Both the position numbers and the translations under genes were made by a program. A stretch of 19,425 nucleotides of DNA. Origin: DYTO01 sp040757795 (GTDB lineage: Archaea > Hadarchaeota > Hadarchaeia > Hadarchaeales > Hadarchaeaceae). Below, piece by piece: positions 5,598 to 12,199 of this stretch (its first letter is position 1; each line of letters opens with the position of its first letter). Where the stretch lies: positions 1 through 19,425 of the forward strand of contig JBFLWG010000016.1 in NCBI GenBank assembly GCA_040757795.1, read 5' to 3'. The notes under the pieces were generated by a model. That model saw only the letters and a program-made list of their open reading frames with translations, was not told the DNA's origin and ran no database searches.

Positions 5598-8500
5598 TTA
5601 TTTTTTCCTCAGCTTCTGGAGCCTCTTTGTCCCAATCGCGAGCTGCCTCCAGATGATTGCGAGGATCACGACCAAGAACACTATTGCCGCGGCCATTATC
5701 AGGTAAATCGGCGGGATGGACAGAGTCGGCAGCGTTGGCAGGGTCGAGATGGTTATAGTGCGGGTGGAGAAGTGCGGGATGGAGATCAAAATTTGGGCCC
5801 CCCTGCCGCCCTTCAGGATGAAATACTCGGGGACGTTCTCGTTGGTCGGGTCGAGCACGTCCGCGTAGTCGTCGGCGGGCCCGATCTCCACGTTGTCTAC
5901 AAGCACCCTTGAAATCCAGCCTGTTGGGAGCACCTTGTTGTCGATGCCAACCACAACTGTTTTTCCGTTCTCAACGTCCGAGCTCACCGTGAACACAACC
6001 TGCTCGCCCACCTTGACATCGGCCACCTGCGTCCTGATGTCGCCGTGCTCGTACCCTACTGCAACACCTGGCTTGTCCACCTCGATGGTTATTGTCATGA
6101 CGGCGCCTAGGTTCCCGCTCACGAAAGCGTTTTCAAATAGACGCAGATTTTCATTTTCAAGGATTATCCCGAACTCTGTGTTTTGGTTCGCCAGGTTATC
6201 TCTAAGGTTCTCCAGTATCTGTGCCACTTCTGTAACCAACACTGTGGCGGCGGATGTAGCGCTGGAGGACAAATAGCTGTTGTCTCCTGAGAAAGACGCC
6301 GTTATTGTTGCAGTGGTTTGAGCTGTAACGTTGGGGGCTGTGAACGTGACAGTGGCCTGGCCTGAAGAGTTAGTTGTGCCACTAGTTGTTGAAAGGCTAC
6401 CTGCTGTTTTGCTCCAGTTGATTGTTCTGCTCGCGATTGGGCTGCCCCCAGACATGAGCGTTGCTGTCAAAACAACATTCTCTCCAGAGCCGATGGTGAA
6501 GCTTGAAGGAGCAATCTCTAAAGAGGGAGTAACTGTGGGAACTGGGTATATCGTGCCGGTTGAAGTTCCGGAACTACTGTTATAGCTGCTGTCTCCGGAG
6601 AATGAAGCTGTTATCGTGACATTTTCTGATGCGGTGACTGTTTGTGCTGTGAACGTGACAGTGGCCTGGCCTGAAGAGTTAGTTGTGCCACTAGTTGTTG
6701 AAAGGCTACCTGCTGTTTTGCTCCAAGACACAGTCTTCCCGGATAGCAAGTTGCCAGTGTTGTCCTTCAATGTGGCCGTCAAGGTGCGGGATCCGCCCGA
6801 TACCAGCGAGAAACTAGAGGCATCCATCGTTACCGTCGTGTTGGTCTTTGGCGGAGGTGGCGAGGAAGTCGTTAACGTGTAATCTGAAGAGATGACGAGA
6901 TTGTTGTCGTTGTCTTTCGACTTCACCCGATAGTGGTATGTCGTGTTTGAAGACAGGCCCGACAGGCCAACCGAGTGGCTTGTGGTGGTTCCGTTGGTTG
7001 CTGTGGATCCATATGATGTCGTCGTGCCGTATTCGACAACGCTGGCCGCGTTCTCTGCTGTCGTCCAAGTTATGGTCGCGGAGTTCGTGGTGACGCTGGA
7101 GGAGCTCACAGCTGAAATTGCTGGGATGCCGCTGGAGTTGTCCATCGTGTTGGGTGGGAATGTGTTATTGGTTGAGGAAACAACGTAGATGCCGTACGAG
7201 CGATTGTTCGCTAAAGTGTTGCTGGAAACTGTGTTGTTATCAGAGGTATTAAGATAAATCCCATAATCGCTGTTATCCACCGTGTTTCCAGATATTGTGT
7301 TGTTTTCTGATGCTCCAACATAAATTCCTTCCGTGCCATTGTTTTCTACAACATTGTTGAGGATGGTGTTGTTGTCCGAGCTACTCAAGTATATTGCGCT
7401 CCAAATATTGCTTTTTGCCACGGTGTTGTTAGATACAACATTTTTATTGGAATTGGCGAAGTAAATGCCCGCATATTCTTGATTCTCAACTGTGTTTTTG
7501 GAAATGATGTTGTTGTCAGATGAAGATTTTAGGTGAATGGCATTTGTGGTGCCATTTCTCAGTCTGTTGTTTTCGATTGTGTTGTTGTCTGAATTATCAA
7601 GTACGATTCCATAATCGTAGTTTTCCAAAAAGTTGCCTGAAACTGTGTTGTTAAACGATGACAAAAGTGATATGGAGTCTGTGGAGCTGTAATTTGTGGT
7701 GTTGTTTGATATTGTGTTGTTGGACGACACATTCAAGTAGACATCGTAAAAGTTGTTGTCAAAAATCGAGTTCTCAACTCGGCCGTTGATCACGTTTTTG
7801 AAGTACAATCCTTTGTGGGGCCCTGTGCGTCCGTTCTCGACTAAAACATTTTTAATTGTAAAATATTTGGTCGTGTTCTCGATATAAATTCCATCTGCAG
7901 AAGACGCGTTGATTTTCCAGTTCTCAATTATGTACGGGTCGTTCGAAGTCCCGCTGCCGGCAACCACGCCGTTTCTTGAAGTAAAGTTCTCATCACCGAA
8001 AATACGAATGTTAAAAATCTCTTCCGAACCTATGCTGGCGACAGGCGATGGTGAAACATGGCGGCGTAGCAATCTCCAAACGTCGTTTTTGTAATTGCCG
8101 TCGTACCCCCCCATCAGCCAAACCTTGTTATCGAAGACCACCGCCGCGTGATCGTACCTCGCGCTCCAGCCGCCGTCTGCTGCCAAGGACCAGTTTTCCC
8201 CATCCGAGGTGTACCAAACGCTGTTGTTGTAGTCACTCTGCCCCGCAGGAGTTCCACCAAAAATCCACATCCTATTGTCAAAAACCACTGACGCGTGATT
8301 TTTCCTAGCGCTCCAGCCTGCGCTCGCCGTGGCCTGTGTCCAGTTCTCGCCGTCGGAGGAGTACCATACGTCGTTTTTGAAGAAAGGCGAGTCGGCAATT
8401 GCTCCGCCGATGACCCACATCTTCCCACCAAAAACTACCGAAATGTGGCTGTTGCGCGCGCTCCAAGATGCTGAGGCTGTAGATTGGAACCAGTTCTCTC

Positions 8501-9362
8501 CGTCAGGGGAGTACCAGACATCGTTCTTTTGGACTCCGTCATATCCTCCGATTACCCACATTTTGTTGTCGAAAACCACGGAAGAATGCCCCCAGCGAGA
8601 CGTCCAGCCAGCGTTCGCCGTTGCTTGGAACCAGTTCTCCCCGTCGCTTGAGTACCAAACGCTTCTATCAGTCCCACCAATCACCCACATTTTGTTATTG
8701 AAGACTACTGATGTGTGGTTCCTGCGCTGGTTCCACGCCGCGCTGCTGGTGGCGCTGCTCCAAGAAATTCCGTTGGAGGAGTACCAGACATCGTTCTTGT
8801 TGTTTTCCGCCGCGCCGCCCGCCACCCAGATCTTGTTGTCAAAAACTACTGCCGTGTGGGCATATCTCCCGCTCCACCCCGCGCTTGATGTCGCCGATGA
8901 ATCAACATAGGGCAAAACTGTGTTTTCCCAGCTGCTTGCGTTGGGAGCGCCGGGCTTACCGTAGTACAAGTAGATTGAGCCGTCGATATTTTCCACGCGC
9001 TTGACCCACAAGGTGGCGCTCGCAGAATTATAATTTTCAACCCAAAAATTCAGGGCGCCGGAGTTCTCGTTCTCCAAAAAGCGAATGTCTCCGTAATCCT
9101 GCAGCATTCCAGAGTCATGCGGGACGACTATTTTCAGGTGGTAATTCTCTGGATGAGTGCCAGATATAGTAACAGGGCGACGGAGGTTCCAATTCTCGTT
9201 CCACCAAGCTGGGTCCGCTCCTGCCATTGGAGTTAAACCTAACAATGCGACGAGCAAGAGAGGCACCAGCACTAAAATAAATCGGCGTGGCACTGCAACA
9301 GTCTTGCCATCTGGAACATGACGCCGTGCACAACCACAGAAATTTTTTGTTTCTGCAGCCAT
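5598..9362 (-). CDS. Large modular cell-surface protein (DUF2341, Kelch, beta-helix, FnIII, Ig-like)
   Basis: Exported, membrane-anchored protein of about 1,254 residues. Domains in order, numbered from the ATG at 9362: signal peptide (RR, hydrophobic 28-46, cleavage near AGA-D50); DUF2341 (51-146, starting WWNENWNLRRPVTI); six Kelch blades (154-436, each with a GW..R..H..VVFDNK.WV.GG pattern, histidines 43-50 residues apart); NosD-type right-handed beta-helix (451-741, Asn-rich with about 20 N-x-S/T sequons); fibronectin III (747-834); two Ig-like domains (839-940 and 941-1043); a C-terminal beta domain with ADDYADVLDP and ISIPHFS (1045-1209); a membrane helix (1218-1239); and a Lys/Arg tail. 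The domains suggest adhesion or carbohydrate binding, but no catalytic site is evident. GTG at 9374 is an alternative start. The ATG has AGGTGG eight bases upstream, overlapping the stop of the preceding gene. Confidence 0.88.
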   Translation of the reverse strand: MAAETKNFCGCARRHVPDGKTVAVPRRFILVLVPLLLVALLGLTPMAGADPAWWNENWNLRRPVTISGTHPENYHLKIVVPHDSGMLQDYGDIRFLENENSGALNFWVENYNSASATLWVKRVENIDGSIYLYYGKPGAPNASSWENTVLPYVDSSATSSAGWSGRYAHTAVVFDNKIWVAGGAAENNKNDVWYSSNGISWSSATSSAAWNQRRNHTSVVFNNKMWVIGGTDRSVWYSSDGENWFQATANAGWTSRWGHSSVVFDNKMWVIGGYDGVQKNDVWYSPDGENWFQSTASASWSARNSHISVVFGGKMWVIGGAIADSPFFKNDVWYSSDGENWTQATASAGWSARKNHASVVFDNRMWIFGGTPAGQSDYNNSVWYTSDGENWSLAADGGWSARYDHAAVVFDNKVWLMGGYDGNYKNDVWRLLRRHVSPSPVASIGSEEIFNIRIFGDENFTSRNGVVAGSGTSNDPYIIENWKINASSADGIYIENTTKYFTIKNVLVENGRTGPHKGLYFKNVINGRVENSIFDNNFYDVYLNVSSNNTISNNTTNYSSTDSISLLSSFNNTVSGNFLENYDYGIVLDNSDNNTIENNRLRNGTTNAIHLKSSSDNNIISKNTVENQEYAGIYFANSNKNVVSNNTVAKSNIWSAIYLSSSDNNTILNNVVENNGTEGIYVGASENNTISGNTVDNSDYGIYLNTSDNNTVSSNTLANNRSYGIYVVSSTNNTFPPNTMDNSSGIPAISAVSSSSVTTNSATITWTTAENAASVVEYGTTTSYGSTATNGTTTSHSVGLSGLSSNTTYHYRVKSKDNDNNLVISSDYTLTTSSPPPPKTNTTVTMDASSFSLVSGGSRTLTATLKDNTGNLLSGKTVSWSKTAGSLSTTSGTTNSSGQATVTFTAQTVTASENVTITASFSGDSSYNSSSGTSTGTIYPVPTVTPSLEIAPSSFTIGSGENVVLTATLMSGGSPIASRTINWSKTAGSLSTTSGTTNSSGQATVTFTAPNVTAQTTATITASFSGDNSYLSSSATSAATVLVTEVAQILENLRDNLANQNTEFGIILENENLRLFENAFVSGNLGAVMTITIEVDKPGVAVGYEHGDIRTQVADVKVGEQVVFTVSSDVENGKTVVVGIDNKVLPTGWISRVLVDNVEIGPADDYADVLDPTNENVPEYFILKGGRGAQILISIPHFSTRTITISTLPTLPTLSIPPIYLIMAAAIVFLVVILAIIWRQLAIGTKRLQKLRKK
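6337..6416 (-). repeat. 80-bp exact direct repeat, copy in second Ig-like domain
   Basis: These 80 bases are identical, with no mismatch seen, to 6646-6725, which lie 309 bases (103 codons) away in the same gene. They encode the WSKTAGSLSTTSGTTNSSG segment and following QATVTFTA of the Ig-like fold. Identity at synonymous positions points to recent duplication or gene conversion. Confidence 0.9.
6646..6725 (-). repeat. 80-bp exact direct repeat, copy in first Ig-like domain
   Basis: Partner of the copy at 6337-6416. The flanking parts of the two Ig-like domains are clearly diverged in sequence, so the identity is confined to the central segment of each domain. Confidence 0.9.
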
Positions 9363-9374
9363 ACTCCCGGCCAC

Positions 9375-10007
9375 CTAAACCCACAAATATAAAGTTACGC
9401 TGAAGGTAATCGTTGTTCCCGCCCGCAAAATCCAGCCGTTTCCGTTGTTGTCAAAGCGAGCGTTGATGCGGACCCATCCATTATTGGTGCCGTAGTTTGA
9501 GTTCTCAAAAGGAAATTCCATGGAGTCCATCGAGTTTTCTTGGTAGGTGAACTCACCAGTAACGCTTAGATCTATTTTGAAGTTTTCCTTGCGAGCGTAA
9601 GCCATGCTAGGTGGGGAAGAAGACCCCTTGGCTGCCACGATTATGTCGAATTTGTTTTCATAAGGTACGTTTAGTTGCGGATCACCTGGACCTTCAAAGA
9701 CAGAGTTCTCATTATCGTAAGGCTTAATCCAGACGCCGGGCTGATTCCCGAAGTTCTGGTTGATGTTACCCTGCTCGTGCTGAATGATGTATACGTTTTC
9801 AATCCCCGCCACCGCAGGAACTCCGCCCGCAAAAGCCGTCGGCAGCTGGTCACTTCTCCAGACTTCCGCTATTCTCCACGCTGGCGCTGCCGGCAAGGCG
9901 GGCGCCAAAAGCCAGCCAGACACTCCAGCAACAGCTACCACTATCGCCAAAAGCCCTGCCCAAGGCAGCATCCTCGCCTCTTTTCTCACAATTCTAGGTT
10001 GAAGCAT
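9375..10007 (-). CDS. Exported protein of unknown function, first gene of the surface operon
   Basis: I do not recognise this 210-residue protein. It has a charged N-terminus (RIVRKEAR), a hydrophobic segment at about residues 14-35 and an Ala/Pro-rich stretch (LAPALPAAPAW) that could be a signal-peptidase site. The rest looks like a beta-rich extracellular domain with many Asn, Gly and aromatic residues and no cysteines. It ends in alternating hydrophobics (TTITFSVTLYLWV). The TAG stop directly touches the GTG codon at 9374 of the large surface protein and forms part of that gene's AGGTGG ribosome site, so the two are almost certainly translated together. The ATG at 10007 has no ribosome site. 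An ATG at 9971 has GAGG five bases ahead but would remove the positive n-region of the signal peptide. A partner or accessory of the surface protein is inferred. Confidence 0.75.
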   Translation of the reverse strand: MLQPRIVRKEARMLPWAGLLAIVVAVAGVSGWLLAPALPAAPAWRIAEVWRSDQLPTAFAGGVPAVAGIENVYIIQHEQGNINQNFGNQPGVWIKPYDNENSVFEGPGDPQLNVPYENKFDIIVAAKGSSSPPSMAYARKENFKIDLSVTGEFTYQENSMDSMEFPFENSNYGTNNGWVRINARFDNNGNGWILRAGTTITFSVTLYLWV

Positions 10008-10024
10008 GCCGATAAATAATCGGC
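10008..10024. promoter_or_regulatory. Inverted repeat overlapping a TATA-like core before the surface operon
   Basis: GCCGATAAATAATCGGC has perfect 6-base arms around a 5-base centre and ends one base before the ATG at 10007. On the minus strand its middle reads TTATTTAT, TATA-like. It could be an operator over the promoter (which would favour the ATG at 9971) or a leader hairpin blocking the start. Neither is proven. Confidence 0.4.
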
Positions 10025-10032
10025 ATCTGATG

Positions 10033-10060
10033 AAAAAGAAGTTTCGGCAACAGGCGAAAC
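10033..10060 (-). terminator. Terminator-like hairpin after tRNA-Ser
   Basis: On the minus strand, GTTTCG and CGAAAC form a 6-bp stem with an 8-base loop, followed by TTCTTTTT. It begins about 15 bases after the encoded CCA of the tRNA. The T-run alone can stop archaeal RNA polymerase, so the tRNA transcript probably ends here, before the surface operon. Confidence 0.5.
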
Positions 10061-10074
10061 CTTTTCATTAGGTC

Positions 10075-10162
10075 TGGCGCCGGGGAGGGGATTTGAACCC
10101 CTGCTCTCCGAAGGAGAACCAGATCTCGAGTCTGGCGCGTTACCTGGCTTCGCTACCCCGGC
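10075..10162 (-). tRNA. tRNA-Ser (anticodon CGA)
   Basis: A complete cloverleaf can be folded by eye. The acceptor stem is GCCGGGG with CCCCGGC. The D arm is GCG/CGC around a GG-containing loop. The anticodon stem is CCAGA/TCTGG with loop CTCGAGA, giving anticodon CGA (reads UCG). The long variable arm is TCTCC-TTC-GGAGA, as expected for a class II tRNA. The T arm is AGGGG-TTCAAAT-CCCCT. The discriminator base is G, the serine identity base, and the 3' CCA is encoded (10075-10077). There is no intron. Leucine, the other class II option, is excluded by the anticodon position. Confidence 0.96.
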
Positions 10163-10186
10163 ACCAGATGGACTTGGACTGGGTTT

Positions 10187-10194
10187 GAATAAAG
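10187..10194 (-). promoter_or_regulatory. TATA-like box of tRNA-Ser
   Basis: CTTTATTC on the minus strand is centred about 28 bases before the first base of the tRNA, the usual archaeal TATA distance. The rest of the 76-base gap up to the U32 gene shows nothing further. Confidence 0.4.
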
Positions 10195-10238
10195 TTACCG
10201 TGTTTGGCAGCCCCTTGAACCGTTCCAACATCTCGAAA

Positions 10239-12149
10239 TCAGTAAACTCCCCTGTTGAAGTGCCCCGTCGTGTACCCCTTCCTGATCCGGCGGTCATCGA
10301 AAGGTTCAAAGTCCAATATCTTCCTGTAAATCCTTACAAATTTGTCAACGTCCTTTTCAACGTCGATCATGAAATACTTCACTCCCGCCTTGACGTAATC
10401 TCTGGCCTTGTTGAACAAACCCAGCTGCCTCATGTTGAGAACCTCAGTCATGCCGTGGCTGCGCCTGACCCTGAATCGCCTGCCCTCGCTGTCGACCAGT
10501 TGCGTGGCCGAAAGCTTCTGCTTGCTGTTCATCAGGATGATGTCTCCGTGGACAAGCACCATGAATTGTTTGTTTTTCAGGGCCGAGACTTCTTTGAAAT
10601 TCAACTCAGGGGAGATTATCGGTACGCTGGGATAACATTTCAAGTCAACATCATTGAAGCAGTTAAACGAGTAGTCAAGATGGACCTCGCGGCCCTTCAG
10701 GAACTTCAGCAGCCCTCTGTCGCCCACCAGGACCCCGTCCGGCCTGATTTTTTCAATTCTTTCAGCGACTTCGGCGATTTGTTTGTCGGAAAGAATCCTG
10801 GGCGTGAAGACGAAAAACCTGGAGTTCTTCAGCGAACCCTTTACCTCGCCGCAGTCGTCCTTCAGCAAGTCGTAATACACTGCGTCAGCTTTTGCGCCGT
10901 CCGCCGCCAGGGCCGATCTTTTGTTGTAAACCTTGGCGAAAATTTTAACCTCTGACTCGTTCTCCAAAGGCGCAAATTCTGGTATTGATATTTTTGATTT
11001 ATTGACCTCCCCACTCACCGGATTTACCTCATCGCCCGAGTAAAACCTCATGCCTGCGGAAGATGTTTTGTAAACCTGGTCTCCGCTTTTCGCGCCTTTT
11101 GTGCTGATCTCAACGACATCGCCGGCGAACGCCTCGTCAACAAGTTTACCGTCTTTCACTATCCTATTCACGACGTAGCCTCTCACCTCCCCTCCCACCC
11201 AGATACCGACCCCGTCCCCGCGCTTGAGCCCGCGCTCAAGCTTCAACTTCCCGCTACTGAAACTCCCGATGTAAACGCCCCTGTTCATAGGCATCCTCGC
11301 GTCGACCACACTGTCGCAGAACCCGAGGCCTTCAGTGAACTCCCTGTTGAAAACCAGCTTGAGCTCATCGACGTCCTTGTCATCCACAAAAAAACTTCCG
11401 GAATAGTAAGCATCGATGTACTTCCTGTAGATTCTTGCCACTGTCGCGACATAAAGCGGGCGCCTCATACGGCCCTCTACCTTGAAAGCCTCGACCCCCG
11501 CCCCGATTAGCTTTGGGATATTTGAGAGCTGGCAGAGGTCCATGGTGCTGAGCGGGTATCTGCCGTTGTACTTCAATCTGCACGGCTGGGCGCAGAGCCC
11601 CCTGTTGGCGCTCCTCCCCCCGACGATGGAAGAAAACAGGCACTGCCCACCGTAGCTGAAGCAGAGCGCGCCGTGGACAAAAACTTCTGTTGGGTGCTTC
11701 TTGGAGATTGACGCTATTTCTTCAAGTGCGAGCTCTCTGGCAAGTATCACCCTGTCGGCCCCATCCGGGATGGAGTGGCTGTTGACCACCGTCGCCTGGG
11801 TGGAAAGGTGCACCGGAAGGTTTGGGAAATTCTGCTTGATCAACGGGATTAAACACGGGTCTTGGACAATTATCGCGTCCGCCTTGGCTGAATCAGCGAC
11901 ATTTATCAGCCCGAAATACTCCTCAAGCTCGCTGTTCTTTACCAAAGTGTTGAACGCCACATAAACTTTGACGTCCCTACTGTGGCAGTAGTCAATCGCG
12001 CTGAAGATGCCCTCCTCGCTGAAATTTGCGGCGCCCCCCCTAGCGTTGAACCTCTTCAGCCCGAGGTATACCGCGTCGGCGCCATTATTCACGGCCGCCC
12101 TTAGGCACGCCTCATCGCCTGCCGGGAGCAGCAGTTCGACTTTTTTCAT
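10239..12149 (-). CDS. U32-family protein, RlhA/TrhP-like (probable RNA hydroxylase or peptidase)
   Basis: 636-residue member of family U32. It opens with ELLLPAGDEACLRAAVNNGADAVYLGL, a TIM-barrel start typical of the family, and carries FVHGALCFSYGGQC...SANRGLCAQPCR with cysteines C163, C170, C186 and C190. In bacterial RlhA and TrhP, such cysteines bind an iron-sulfur cluster and the proteins hydroxylate 23S rRNA C2501 or tRNA U34 wobble uridines. Older annotations call the family collagenase-like peptidases. The C-terminal half (after about 250) contains a region with its own SPELNFKEV...MVLVHGDIILM, which resembles the first barrel, so a second, cysteine-poor barrel-like domain is possible. 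The end GYTTGHFNRGVY is family-like. TTTTTAGA 25 bases before the ATG suggests a separate leaderless transcript. Substrate unknown. Confidence 0.85.
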   Translation of the reverse strand: MKKVELLLPAGDEACLRAAVNNGADAVYLGLKRFNARGGAANFSEEGIFSAIDYCHSRDVKVYVAFNTLVKNSELEEYFGLINVADSAKADAIIVQDPCLIPLIKQNFPNLPVHLSTQATVVNSHSIPDGADRVILARELALEEIASISKKHPTEVFVHGALCFSYGGQCLFSSIVGGRSANRGLCAQPCRLKYNGRYPLSTMDLCQLSNIPKLIGAGVEAFKVEGRMRRPLYVATVARIYRKYIDAYYSGSFFVDDKDVDELKLVFNREFTEGLGFCDSVVDARMPMNRGVYIGSFSSGKLKLERGLKRGDGVGIWVGGEVRGYVVNRIVKDGKLVDEAFAGDVVEISTKGAKSGDQVYKTSSAGMRFYSGDEVNPVSGEVNKSKISIPEFAPLENESEVKIFAKVYNKRSALAADGAKADAVYYDLLKDDCGEVKGSLKNSRFFVFTPRILSDKQIAEVAERIEKIRPDGVLVGDRGLLKFLKGREVHLDYSFNCFNDVDLKCYPSVPIISPELNFKEVSALKNKQFMVLVHGDIILMNSKQKLSATQLVDSEGRRFRVRRSHGMTEVLNMRQLGLFNKARDYVKAGVKYFMIDVEKDVDKFVRIYRKILDFEPFDDRRIRKGYTTGHFNRGVY

Positions 12150-12199
12150 GCAAGTGAATATTTGGACTGCTCTCTAAAAACAGTGCACGGCAATGATCG

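Noticed and set aside
7140..7760. Repeated GTGTTGTT-type words resembling a repeat array or CRISPR
   Set aside because: Spacing and sequence are irregular and they encode the N-N-T-I/V turns of the beta-helix; there are no conserved repeats with unique spacers and no cas genes.
8055..8915. Tandem repeat-like region on the plus strand with several open frames
   Set aside because: The periodicity of about 130-150 bases is explained by the six Kelch blades encoded on the minus strand.
10185..10955. 256-codon open frame on the plus strand
   Set aside because: It lies antisense to the well-supported U32 gene and its translation shows no family features; it is a shadow of that gene's codon pattern.
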